A stretch of DNA of 33,842 nt from Sphingobacteriaceae bacterium (GTDB lineage Bacteria > Bacteroidota > Bacteroidia > Sphingobacteriales > Sphingobacteriaceae). Numbering within the stretch: the first letter of the stretch is position 1; each line of letters begins with the position of its first letter. The DNA lies in contig CANKAT010000030.1 of NCBI GenBank assembly GCA_947479815.1, positions 1 through 33,842 of the forward strand, given 5' to 3'. The position numbers and the translations under genes were made by a program. Under the pieces are notes generated by a model. The model was not told the origin of the DNA and ran no database searches. It saw only the letters and a list, made by a program, of their open reading frames with translations. Below are positions 8,140-16,929 of the stretch, piece by piece.

Positions 8140-8147
8140 TAAATTTG
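8140..8147 (+). promoter_or_regulatory. Candidate -7 promoter element of the desaturase gene
   Basis: TAAATTTG matches TAnnTTTG exactly, 41 bases before the ATG at 8189. It is followed by a small CGCTTT/AAAGCG inverted repeat in the leader. Confidence 0.4.
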
Positions 8148-8188
8148 TTTATTTTCACACGCTTTAAAACCAAAGCGCTATCTATATT

Positions 8189-8917
8189 ATGGTTATTTTA
8201 ATTTTCTTTCTTTGTCATTGGTTTTTGTCCCTGTTTTTTCAAACATTTTTCCTTCATCGCTATTCTTCTCATAAGATGTTCAAAATGAGCCTCTTCTGGG
8301 AGAAATTTTTCTATATGTCAACATTCCTAGCACAGGGATCTTCTTTTTTAAATCCTCGTGCATATGCTATCATGCACCGTATGCATCATGCCTATAGCGA
8401 TACGGAGAAAGATCCTCATTCCCCGCATTTTTTTAAGGATGTGATTGGTATGATGATCCAGACTAAAAACATTTATCTGGATTATGTGAGGTTTAAAATA
8501 GAACCGGAGCAAGCATTTCGAGATAATTATCCAACATGGCCCTTGATTGATCGTATCGGCGATCTGTGGATCACTCGTTCATTATTTATCGTGTTTTACA
8601 TTACTTTTTATATTCAATTTGCCGAATATTGGTGGATGTTCTTATTGCTACCCATCCATTTTTTAATGGGACCAATTCATGGGGCAGTAGTGAACTGGTG
8701 CGGTCATAAATATGGTTATTCAAATTATGATAATGATGACCACAGTAAGAATTCTTTACCATTAGACTTTCTGATGCTGGGTGAATTGTTTCAGAATAAT
8801 CATCATAAAAAGCCAAATAATGTCAATTTTGCTTTAAAATGGTATGAATTTGATCCATCTTATCCTATTATTAAGTTAATGCATCATCTTCACATCATCA
8901 GACTTAGAAAAATTTAA
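8189..8917 (+). CDS. Membrane fatty-acid (acyl-CoA/acyl-lipid) desaturase
   Basis: A 242-residue integral membrane di-iron desaturase that should introduce a double bond into membrane fatty acids, helping to tune fluidity. The three histidine clusters are visible: HRYSSH (residues 23-28), HRMHH (63-67) and NNHHKKP (H205-H206). A further histidine sits in NWCGHKYGY. Hydrophobic membrane segments lie before the first and between the second and third clusters. The protein is shorter than the usual delta-9 desaturases of 300 or more residues but has all boxes. A TAnnTTTG box precedes it and an intrinsic terminator follows, so it is probably transcribed alone. Confidence 0.82.
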   Translation: MVILIFFLCHWFLSLFFQTFFLHRYSSHKMFKMSLFWEKFFYMSTFLAQGSSFLNPRAYAIMHRMHHAYSDTEKDPHSPHFFKDVIGMMIQTKNIYLDYVRFKIEPEQAFRDNYPTWPLIDRIGDLWITRSLFIVFYITFYIQFAEYWWMFLLLPIHFLMGPIHGAVVNWCGHKYGYSNYDNDDHSKNSLPLDFLMLGELFQNNHHKKPNNVNFALKWYEFDPSYPIIKLMHHLHIIRLRKI

Positions 8918-8937
8918 GCATTAGCTATACAATTTTT

Positions 8938-8970
8938 AAGAGCCTTGATTTTAATCAGGGCTCTTTTTGT
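8938..8970 (+). terminator. Intrinsic terminator after the desaturase gene
   Basis: The stem AGAGCC (8939-8944) with GGCTCT (8959-8964) is extended inward by TGATT/AATCA and followed by a run of T. It begins 20 bases after the desaturase stop. Confidence 0.8.
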
Positions 8971-8997
8971 TTAAAAAGGTGTTTAAATGTTGAAATC

Positions 8998-9033
8998 TAT
9001 GCAGACAGTATGCAGATCAAAATTTTAAATTTG
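8998..9033 (+). promoter_or_regulatory. parE promoter region with an 11-bp-spaced direct repeat
   Basis: TAAATTTG (9026-9033) is an exact TAnnTTTG -7 box, 32 bases before the parE ATG. Just upstream, TATGCAGA occurs twice (8998-9005 and 9009-9016), an 11-bp period that puts both copies on the same face of the helix, where a regulator or the -33 contact would be. Confidence 0.5.
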
Positions 9034-9065
9034 TAATTGATTCAATTGAAATAAAAGGTACAAAG

Positions 9066-10949
9066 ATGGCTGAATTAGAATATAGTGATGATAGTATTCG
9101 TTCTCTCGACTGGAAAGAGCATATCAGGCTACGGCCAGGGATGTATATCGGTAAGCTTGGTGATGGATCGGCCTATGACGATGGTATCTATGTTTTACTA
9201 AAGGAAATACTGGATAACTCAATCGATGAATTCGTGATGGGTTCAGGCAAGACTATCGAGATCACAGTTAGTGATAAAAAAGTCTCTATACGTGATTATG
9301 GCAGAGGAATTCCACTTGGGAAAGTGATTGATTGCGTTTCCAAGATCAATACTGGAGGTAAATACGACTCAAAAGCTTTTCAAAAGTCTGTAGGTTTAAA
9401 TGGTGTAGGTACCAAGGCTGTCAACGCTTTATCATCTCATTTCATGGTTCAGTCATACCGTGACGGACGTACAAAAAAAGCGGAATTTGAGCAGGGGATA
9501 CTCATTAATGATCTTCCTGAAACTGAAACTACTCAGCGCAATGGAACGGCAGTAGTTTTTTACGCTGATGAAACCATTTTCAGAAATTATCGCTATATCC
9601 CCGAATTCGTAGAAAGTATGATTTGGAACTATGTGTTCCTTAATTCAGGTTTGACGATCAATTTTAACGGCACTAAATTTTTCTCTGAAAGGGGGCTATA
9701 TGACCTACTAACCAGAAATACGGATACTGAAACCCTTCGTTACCCGATTATCCACCTCATTGGGGATGATATAGAAGTTGCCATGACCCATGGACAACAA
9801 TACGGTGAGGAATATTATTCGTTTGTGAATGGTCAGCATACCACTCAGGGAGGAACTCATCAGGCAGCATTTAGGGAGGCAGTAGTTAAAACAATTCGTG
9901 AATTTTATAAAAAGGAGTTCGATGCTTCGGATGTCAGGGCTTCAATCGTATCGGCTATATCAATCAGAGTACAGGAACCTGTGTTTGAATCACAAACTAA
10001 AACTAAGCTGGGTTCACAGAATATTGCTCCTGATGGCCCTTCGGTACGTACCTTTATTAATGATTTTATTAAGAAAGCTCTAGATGATTATTTACATAAG
10101 CACCCTGCAGATGCTGATTCACTTTTAAAACGGATACTTCAATCGGAACGAGAGCGTAAAGACATTGCCGGAATTAAAAAATTGGCCAATGAACGGGCAA
10201 AAAAAGCATCTCTGCACAATAAAAAACTAAGAGACTGCAAGATACATTTTGAAGATAGCCATGAGCGTAAGCAAGATACAACCTTGTTTATCACAGAGGG
10301 AGACTCAGCAAGTGGTTCTATCACTAAATCGCGTGATGTGATGACCCAGGCGGTATTCAGTTTAAAAGGAAAACCACTCAACTGCTACGGCCTAACCAAA
10401 AAAGTGGTGTATGAGAATGAGGAATTCAACCTGTTGCAACATGCTCTGAATATTGAGGACGGGCTTGATAATTTACGCTACAATAACATTGTGATCGCTA
10501 CCGATGCAGACGTTGATGGAATGCATATCCGCTTATTGCTGATGACATTTTTTCTTCAGTTCTTTCCTGATCTTGTAAAAGCAGGACATGTTTCAATTCT
10601 TCAAACCCCACTTTTTAGGGTGCGTAATAAAAAGGAAACTATTTATTGTTATAGTGATGAGGAAAGGCAGCGGGCCATCAGGAAATTGGGTAATAAACCT
10701 GAAATAACACGATTTAAAGGGCTGGGAGAGATATCTCCAGTAGAATTTGAGTTATTTATAGGTAAGGATATTCGTCTTGATCCTGTGATTTTGTCTAAAG
10801 AACAAAGTATTAAGAACCTGTTAGAATATTATATGGGTAAAAATACGCCCGACAGGCAGCAACATATTATCAAAAACCTTCGGGTGGAAGTTGATTTTGT
10901 TGGCGAAGAAGAGCCTCAGGAAGCGGTGGCCGAATTGTTGACAGATTGA
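9066..10949 (+). CDS. parE: DNA topoisomerase IV subunit B
   Basis: The ATPase subunit of topoisomerase IV, which drives unlinking of daughter chromosomes together with ParC (encoded at 13210). The GHKL ATPase domain shows LRPGMYIG, a DNSIDEF segment with the catalytic Glu/Asn region, DYGRGIP and [14 protein letters not shown]. The TOPRIM domain shows ITEGDSASG (around residue 410) and [11 protein letters not shown] (around 478), which bind Mg2+ at the cleavage site. At 627 residues it lacks the large insert of some GyrB proteins. The match of the partner to ParC favours ParE over GyrB. cdd begins 3 bases after the stop, so the two are co-transcribed. Confidence 0.93.
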   Translation: MAELEYSDDSIRSLDWKEHIRLRPGMYIGKLGDGSAYDDGIYVLLKEILDNSIDEFVMGSGKTIEITVSDKKVSIRDYGRGIPLGKVIDCVSKINTGGKYDSKAFQKSVGLNGVGTKAVNALSSHFMVQSYRDGRTKKAEFEQGILINDLPETETTQRNGTAVVFYADETIFRNYRYIPEFVESMIWNYVFLNSGLTINFNGTKFFSERGLYDLLTRNTDTETLRYPIIHLIGDDIEVAMTHGQQYGEEYYSFVNGQHTTQGGTHQAAFREAVVKTIREFYKKEFDASDVRASIVSAISIRVQEPVFESQTKTKLGSQNIAPDGPSVRTFINDFIKKALDDYLHKHPADADSLLKRILQSERERKDIAGIKKLANERAKKASLHNKKLRDCKIHFEDSHERKQDTTLFITEGDSASGSITKSRDVMTQAVFSLKGKPLNCYGLTKKVVYENEEFNLLQHALNIEDGLDNLRYNNIVIATDADVDGMHIRLLLMTFFLQFFPDLVKAGHVSILQTPLFRVRNKKETIYCYSDEERQRAIRKLGNKPEITRFKGLGEISPVEFELFIGKDIRLDPVILSKEQSIKNLLEYYMGKNTPDRQQHIIKNLRVEVDFVGEEEPQEAVAELLTD

Positions 10950-10952
10950 ACT

Positions 10953-11441
10953 ATGCAAAAAAGAAACATCACCATTTCCTTTGATGAATATAATTCGCTG
11001 GATGAATTAAATAGCCAGGATCAGATTCTCTGTATCGAGGCTAAAAAAGCAATGAGTAATTCTCATTCGCCTTATTCTGGTTTCAGAGTTGGAGTTGCTG
11101 TTCAGCTTGAAAGCGGTAGAATTGTTTACGGGAGTAATCAGGAAAATGTGGCCTATCCTTCGGGGCTTTGTGCTGAACGTGTTGCCCTTTTTATGATTGG
11201 CACAACTTATCCCGATGATAAGATAATAAGCATGGCCATCACAGCCCAAACAGATCATTTTTTAATAAGAGAGCCCGTTACTTCATGTGGTGCCTGCCTT
11301 CAAGTCATGGCAGAGTATGAGAAAAAGCAATCCCATCCTATCAACGTTCTATTTTATTGCCTCAATGGAGCGATTATTCGTACAACTGGTATAAAAACTT
11401 TACTTCCTTTTGCTTTTGAAGAATTGAGACTGCAAAAATAA
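10953..11441 (+). CDS. cdd: Cytidine deaminase
   Basis: A 162-residue enzyme of pyrimidine salvage that converts cytidine and deoxycytidine to the uridine forms. SPYSGFRVGVAV (39-50) and NQENVAYPSGLCAER (62-76) carry the substrate-binding N/E and the zinc-side C73 and catalytic E75. SCGAC supplies C112 and C115 as the other zinc ligands. It starts three bases after parE, in the same transcription unit. There is no functional link to topoisomerase IV that I know of. Confidence 0.92.
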   Translation: MQKRNITISFDEYNSLDELNSQDQILCIEAKKAMSNSHSPYSGFRVGVAVQLESGRIVYGSNQENVAYPSGLCAERVALFMIGTTYPDDKIISMAITAQTDHFLIREPVTSCGACLQVMAEYEKKQSHPINVLFYCLNGAIIRTTGIKTLLPFAFEELRLQK

Positions 11442-11509
11442 TCGTAAATTGTATATTAAAAAGGGCGTTTTTGAAAATGAAATTCTTCTCTGCGAAAGAT
11501 AAATTGACG

Positions 11510-13075
11510 ATGAAAAAATATGTATTTCTCCTTTTTCTTTTTTTGTTATTTATTGAAATTAGCCATGCTCAGATCAGGTTGTCTTCCATCAAGATTGATG
11601 AATGGGTTAAAAATAATTTTACCGGGCAGGGCGTAGTAGTAGGCAATATTAAAGTTACTGGTTACCCCCTCTCTACTTTATCTTTTACAAGTACGGGGAA
11701 TGTTCTGAAACTGCAAAAGGGATTGATTTTGTCGTCGGGAAACTCCTATAATATTGCCGGGTATAATAATTCTCATAACCAGAGCTCAACTTTTGGAGAT
11801 GTGATGAACCCTGAGGCAGATCAGGATTTGGCGGGAATTGTTAAGGGGAAACTATACGATATATGTAGTATTGAGTTTGATTTTGTCCCATCGGATAATA
11901 GTATTCAGTTTAATTATCAATTTGGTTCAGATGAATATCCCGAATATGTTGACTCACCCTATAATGATGTTTTTGCTTTCATTGTTTCAGATGATAGTAC
12001 TTCTAGAAATATTGCATTAATTCCGGGCACTCAAGTTCCTGTCAGTATCAACACTGTTAATTTCAAGACCAATGCAGAGCATTTCATTGATAATAACCTG
12101 TACAAACAGGTTACTATCAAAAGGCAAAAACCATTGAAAACTACCTATAAGAGAACGCTTGCCGGCAGAGTATTGCGTAAAATCGGGTCTATTTTCACTG
12201 TTAGCAGACCAGCAGTAGGTGATCAAGTTGTAATTCAGCCCGATGCTGAGCTCATGAAAACGTTGGATCCGAATTTATACCGAAATCTTCGCTATGATGG
12301 AATTACTACTAAGCTTATTGCCCAAACCTATGTAACACCGTATAAAAAGTATCACTTAAAGATCATTCTTGCTGATGTTGCTGACAACATCTATGATTCA
12401 GGTGTCTTTATTGAGGATCGAAGTCTAACTTCTAAAAAAGATGTTCAGCAACCTGGTTTTTATGAATACCCAGATCTGAGCAAGGTGATTGATCCAAACC
12501 TGATCCTAAAAGGGAAAAAGCTGGAAGAGATTTTGCCTGAAGCGTATAAAAAGGAATGGTCAAAGAAAGGTTTTCAAACCCAGGCTGTTAGTCAGACTGC
12601 GAAAGAGCCTCTTTCCGTTGAAAAGCGTGCAGAAACTACTAACATACCTGTATCACCAAAATCAGTATTAGCAATTATACCTTCTTCTGTAGCTGAACAG
12701 TTAAGTGTTGACTTAAAACCTACTTTGAAAGATATGTCAACTATGGTCATCCTTTTTGATTTTGATCAATCGGAAGTTAAAGAGTCTGAAATGAACAAAC
12801 TTCGCGAAGTCATTGAAATCTTCAAAAAGCAAAGAGAGTATTTTAAATTGAACATATCCGGTCATACCGATATCAAAGGTAGCCTGGAGTATAATTATGA
12901 TCTTTCAGCACGCAGAAACAAGGCCGTTATTGAGGCAATTAACAACTTGATGGAAGATAAGATTATGATAACTGCTGTCAGCAAGTCGTATACTCAGCCA
13001 GTTGCAGATAATGAAACAGATGATGGCCGCCAGGCTAATCGACGGGTGGAGCTGGTTTTTGTGAAGAAGAATTGA
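11510..13075 (+). CDS. Choice-of-anchor L domain fused to OmpA-type peptidoglycan-binding domain
   Basis: A TTG at 11471 is an in-frame upstream candidate, but the ATG at 11510 gives a proper signal peptide (MKKYVFLLFLFLLFIEISHAQ) and 521 residues. The N-terminal half has the choice-of-anchor L signature: GLILSSGN, then FNYQFGSDEYPEYV and YNDVFAFIVS, the pattern of Bacteroidota surface proteins. After a linker of about 100 residues comes an OmpA-like C-terminal domain: ILFDFDQSEVKESE, then ISGHTDIKGS and YDLSARRNKAV. These include the Asp and Arg that bind meso-diaminopimelate in peptidoglycan. The protein is thus likely outer-membrane or periplasmic and tethered to the wall. It lies between cdd and parC. 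Confidence 0.78.
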   Translation: MKKYVFLLFLFLLFIEISHAQIRLSSIKIDEWVKNNFTGQGVVVGNIKVTGYPLSTLSFTSTGNVLKLQKGLILSSGNSYNIAGYNNSHNQSSTFGDVMNPEADQDLAGIVKGKLYDICSIEFDFVPSDNSIQFNYQFGSDEYPEYVDSPYNDVFAFIVSDDSTSRNIALIPGTQVPVSINTVNFKTNAEHFIDNNLYKQVTIKRQKPLKTTYKRTLAGRVLRKIGSIFTVSRPAVGDQVVIQPDAELMKTLDPNLYRNLRYDGITTKLIAQTYVTPYKKYHLKIILADVADNIYDSGVFIEDRSLTSKKDVQQPGFYEYPDLSKVIDPNLILKGKKLEEILPEAYKKEWSKKGFQTQAVSQTAKEPLSVEKRAETTNIPVSPKSVLAIIPSSVAEQLSVDLKPTLKDMSTMVILFDFDQSEVKESEMNKLREVIEIFKKQREYFKLNISGHTDIKGSLEYNYDLSARRNKAVIEAINNLMEDKIMITAVSKSYTQPVADNETDDGRQANRRVELVFVKKN

Positions 13076-13209
13076 TAGGGCAATCAACTAACTAAGACAT
13101 TGATCATAGTTGTTTGTATCATAAAATTATTAAGACCTGTTAAAAACTTCCCGCTAACATTTTCCAGCGATAACTTATATTTACAATTCGATAGAACATC
13201 AATAACAGG

Positions 13210-16200
13210 ATGAGTGAAGAAATAGAAAATACGGAAGGCGAAAACATAAATACGGAAGGTTTACATAATGTAATATCGCTTTCTGGTTTATATGAAAACT
13301 GGTTTTTAGATTATGCATCCTATGTGATCCTAGATCGTGCGGTTCCTCATATTCATGATGGGCTGAAGCCTGTGCAACGCCGTATTTTACATTCGCTAAA
13401 AGAAATGGATGATGGCCGCTTCAATAAGGCGGCAAACGTAATTGGCAATACAATGAAGTATCACCCACATGGTGATGCATCGATAGGTGATGCCATGGTT
13501 CAGATTGGACAAAAGAATTTGTTGATTGATACACAGGGAAATTGGGGCGACCCGATAACCGGTGATTCTGCTGCAGCTCCCCGTTACATCGAAGCCAGAT
13601 TATCCAAATTTGCTATTGAAGTTGTTTTTAATCCGGATACAACTGAATGGCAGAGTAGTTATGATGGAAGAAATAAGGAGCCGGTTACGCTTCCTGTTAA
13701 ATTCCCTCTTTTGCTTGCCCAGGGTGCCGACGGCATTGCTGTTGGTCTGGCAACCAAGATTATGCCTCATAATTTCATGGAACTAATTGATGCTTCCATA
13801 GAAGTTTTGAGAGGCAATCGACCAGACTTGCTTCCTGATTTTCAAATGGGTGGCATGGCAGATTTTAGTAATTATAGTGAAGGTATGCGTGGTGGGAAGA
13901 TCAGAGTGCGCGCAAAGATCGTGGAGCGGGATAAAAAAACACTTGCTATAACTGAAATACCATATACAACAACTACCGGCGGATTAATAGACAGTGTGAT
14001 CGCTGCTAACGATAAGGGTAAGATCAAGATCAAAAAGATTGAGGATAACACTGCTAAAAATGTAGAGATCATCATTCATCTTGCTCCGGGAATTTCACCT
14101 GATGTGACTATTGATGCGCTTTACGCCTTTACAGATTGCGAAGTTTCAATTTCTCCAAATACCTGTATTATAAAAGGCGATAAGCCTTATTTCATGAGTG
14201 TGAATGATATTCTCATTGAAAGTACGCATCATACCAAAAACCTCCTGAAGCTTGAACTTGAAATAAAGCTTGCCGAGCTCAAGGAAAAGATATTTTTTAG
14301 TTCATTGCTTAAGATCTTTATACAGGAAGGAATGTATAAAAATCATGAGTATGAAAGTTCAGGTAATTTCGAGACAGTGGTAGAGGTGTTAAACAAACTC
14401 TTTGAACCATTCTTTCCGCAGTTTTATCGGGAAATACTTCCTGAAGACTATAAAAAGCTGATCGATAAGCCAATGAGTAGCATTACCCGTTTTGATCTTA
14501 AGAAATCGGATGAGCAATTGCTTTCATTGGAGAGTGACATTAAAGAAGTAAATAAGTTTCTGAAACACTTAACAGATTATGCCATTGCCTGGTTTGAAAA
14601 GTTGAGGGCTAAATACGGAAACGGTAGGGAGCGTAAAACAGAGATCAGAGCATTTGACAAGGTAGAAGCTTCAAAAGTGGCTTTAGCCAATGTTAAATTG
14701 TATATGAATCGTGAAGATGGATTTATTGGTACGGGATTACGTAAAGATGAATTTGTATGTGATTGTTCGGATCTGGATGAAGTGATCGTAATTAGGGAAG
14801 ATGGAAAGTTTAATGTTTCTAAAGTAGCTGAAAAGACTTTCGTTGGTAAGGGTATAGTGCATGCGCAGGTATTTAAAAAGAGTGATGAGCGTACTGTTTA
14901 TAATTTGATCTATAAGGATGGTGAAAATGGTACTTCCTTTATTAAAAGGTTCTCTGTTTTAGGTGTTACCCGCGAGAAAGAATACGACCTGACTAAGGGT
15001 TCAAAGGGCTCAAAAGTATTATACTTTACTGCAAATCCAAATGGTGAGGCTGAGATCGTAACTATTCAGTTAAAACCACATTCTAAACTTAAAAAGTTAC
15101 AGTTCGACATTGATTTTGCAGACCATGTGATTAAGGGACGCAGCTCAATGGGAAATATTGTAACTAAGTATCCTGTAAAAAAAGTCCTTCTAAAAAGTAA
15201 GGGTATATCAACATTATCAGGGCGCAAGATCTGGTTTGATGAAATTCTTAAGCGACTTAATGTAGATGGAAGAGGAAAATTCCTGGGTGAGTTTGATGGC
15301 GATGACCGAATATTGACGGTTAATCAGCAGGGAATTTACGAGCTGAGCAGCTTTGACCTAAGCAATCATTTTGACGACCATCTATTATTGATTGAGAAGT
15401 ATAATCCTGAAAAAATATTCGCATTGATCTATCTGGAAGGGAAATCAGGTAGCCATTATTTGAAGCGATTTGTATTTGAAAATACCTCTATTGGGAAGAA
15501 ATTGAGTGTGATTACTGAAGATTCTGGTTCGAAATTGGTCTTTATTTCAGGACATTCAAAGCCGATGATCAGGCTTGAGGTTATCAAGGGTAAAACAAAA
15601 ATTTCGGAAGTTTCTGATATCGATCTTGCTGATGCTATTGAGGTAAAGGGAATGAAGGCAATGGGTAACAGACTGAGTCCACATGAAGTAAAAAACATTG
15701 AAATTCTCCATTCACAGGTTGAAGAGGAAGAAGATGAAATAGTGGTTGAAGAGGTTCCCGATATTACTTTATCTGTACAACAGGCTCCTGGATTGAATCA
15801 GGCAAACCTAGTTCCTGTGCCTGCCATAGCTAGTGAAGTTAGTGACGATGATAGACCTCGAACAATTAATGAATTAGCTGAAAACTTTGAAATAGCTGAT
15901 TCGGATATAGCGACAAAGGATGAAATTACATCTGAAGTACAGATGGAGAATTTCAAGGAAACGAGTGTATCAGCGCCTGAATATTTAGAAGAGGACACCA
16001 TTTCTGAACCAGAAATAATTCCGGAAATTCAGATTGAAAGTTCGAAAGAGGCAGTTAAATCTGCAAAGGCAAAAAAATCTGCTTTGAGTGCTGAGGCTAC
16101 TCCTGAAAGAGTCGCAGAAGTACAAGATGAAAGCGTAAAAGAGCCTGAAAAACCAATTAAAAAAATTGATTTTGAAATTACCAACCCGGATGATCTGGAT

Positions 16201-16233
16201 ATTGATGATAAGGGTCAGCTGGGATTGTTCTAA
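13210..16233 (+). CDS. parC: DNA topoisomerase IV subunit A with long acidic tail
   Basis: The DNA-cleaving subunit of topoisomerase IV. The winged-helix part has KPVQRRILHS and the quinolone-resistance region YHPHGDASIGDAM. AAPRYIEARL places the catalytic tyrosine at residue 126. The tower and coiled-coil regions follow, then a beta-pinwheel C-terminal domain up to about residue 834. From about 835 to 1007 the protein is low-complexity and rich in Glu, Ser, Ala and Val, so it is probably disordered. It ends in DDKGQLGLF. That last pentapeptide resembles the QL(S/D)LF sliding-clamp-binding consensus. At 1007 residues it is longer than E. coli ParC (about 750). The partner parE is 2.3 kb upstream on the same strand. 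Confidence 0.93.
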   Translation: MSEEIENTEGENINTEGLHNVISLSGLYENWFLDYASYVILDRAVPHIHDGLKPVQRRILHSLKEMDDGRFNKAANVIGNTMKYHPHGDASIGDAMVQIGQKNLLIDTQGNWGDPITGDSAAAPRYIEARLSKFAIEVVFNPDTTEWQSSYDGRNKEPVTLPVKFPLLLAQGADGIAVGLATKIMPHNFMELIDASIEVLRGNRPDLLPDFQMGGMADFSNYSEGMRGGKIRVRAKIVERDKKTLAITEIPYTTTTGGLIDSVIAANDKGKIKIKKIEDNTAKNVEIIIHLAPGISPDVTIDALYAFTDCEVSISPNTCIIKGDKPYFMSVNDILIESTHHTKNLLKLELEIKLAELKEKIFFSSLLKIFIQEGMYKNHEYESSGNFETVVEVLNKLFEPFFPQFYREILPEDYKKLIDKPMSSITRFDLKKSDEQLLSLESDIKEVNKFLKHLTDYAIAWFEKLRAKYGNGRERKTEIRAFDKVEASKVALANVKLYMNREDGFIGTGLRKDEFVCDCSDLDEVIVIREDGKFNVSKVAEKTFVGKGIVHAQVFKKSDERTVYNLIYKDGENGTSFIKRFSVLGVTREKEYDLTKGSKGSKVLYFTANPNGEAEIVTIQLKPHSKLKKLQFDIDFADHVIKGRSSMGNIVTKYPVKKVLLKSKGISTLSGRKIWFDEILKRLNVDGRGKFLGEFDGDDRILTVNQQGIYELSSFDLSNHFDDHLLLIEKYNPEKIFALIYLEGKSGSHYLKRFVFENTSIGKKLSVITEDSGSKLVFISGHSKPMIRLEVIKGKTKISEVSDIDLADAIEVKGMKAMGNRLSPHEVKNIEILHSQVEEEEDEIVVEEVPDITLSVQQAPGLNQANLVPVPAIASEVSDDDRPRTINELAENFEIADSDIATKDEITSEVQMENFKETSVSAPEYLEEDTISEPEIIPEIQIESSKEAVKSAKAKKSALSAEATPERVAEVQDESVKEPEKPIKKIDFEITNPDDLDIDDKGQLGLF

Positions 16234-16292
16234 TCGTTTTTAATATTGCTACTCTTAATAGCAGTAGGGAAAAGTATTAATAACCTGAAAAT

Positions 16293-16820
16293 TTATTTCA
16301 ATTTATCCCAAAAATCGCGCGTAAACTTGGCTAGTTTTGGCTGAATAACGTGTACGCAATAGGCTTTATTAGCATTATTATTAAAATAGTCCTGATGATA
16401 ATCTTCGGCTTCATAGAATTTTGATGCTGGGCTTACTTCAGTAATAATCGGTTGTTCAAAGACCATAGCTTTTTGCAGGTGATCGATCATATTTTCTGCA
16501 ATAATCTTTTGTTCCTGATTTTCATAAAATATTACCGAACGATATTGGGTACCCATATCATTTCCTTGCCTGTTTAGGGTAGTAGGATTGTGTGTTTTAA
16601 AAAACACCAATAAAAGATTCTCAAAAGAAATTTCGGCAGGATCATAATCGATGCGGATTATTTCGGCATGACCGGTATTACCCTGGCAAATATTTTCATA
16701 GGTAGGATTAAGTTTATGGCCTCCCATATAACCTGATACTACCTTATAAACACCTTTTAAATTCTGGAAAACTGCTTCTGTACACCAAAAACAACCTCCT
16801 CCAATTGTTGCCTGATTCAT
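16293..16820 (-). CDS. msrA: Peptide methionine-S-sulfoxide reductase
   Basis: A 175-residue oxidative-damage repair enzyme that reduces the S-epimer of methionine sulfoxide. The family motif GGGCFWCTEAVF puts the nucleophilic cysteine at residue 10. MGTQYRSVIFY and ASKFYEAEDYHQDYF are the other conserved blocks, with the glutamate and tyrosines of the active site. There is no signal peptide, so it acts in the cytoplasm. It is convergent with parC (59-bp gap holding only weak dyads). A terminator from the preceding lipoprotein gene lies upstream, so msrA probably has its own promoter. Confidence 0.95.
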   Translation of the reverse strand: MNQATIGGGCFWCTEAVFQNLKGVYKVVSGYMGGHKLNPTYENICQGNTGHAEIIRIDYDPAEISFENLLLVFFKTHNPTTLNRQGNDMGTQYRSVIFYENQEQKIIAENMIDHLQKAMVFEQPIITEVSPASKFYEAEDYHQDYFNNNANKAYCVHVIQPKLAKFTRDFWDKLK

Positions 16821-16876
16821 TTTTTTTTATACAATTTCAAGATTTATTTTGAAAGTATTATAAGCCTATCGTAAAG

Positions 16877-16911
16877 AAAAAGGGGAAATCACAAAGTAAT
16901 TTCCCCTTTTT
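16877..16911 (-). terminator. Intrinsic terminator, reads best for the lipoprotein gene
   Basis: A 13-bp stem (16877-16889 with 16899-16911), with GGGG/CCCC at its core, flanked by T runs on both strands. It follows the minus-strand lipoprotein gene ending at 16930 and precedes msrA. Confidence 0.8.
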
Positions 16912-16929
16912 TTAGATTTCGATTTAGTT

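Noticed and set aside
11471-11509. TTG start for the choice-of-anchor L protein
   Set aside because: It would place 13 hydrophilic residues before the signal peptide; the ATG at 11510 fits better.
16234-16292. Terminator between parC and msrA
   Set aside because: Only a five-base TGCTA/TAGCA dyad without a T run is visible, too weak to call.
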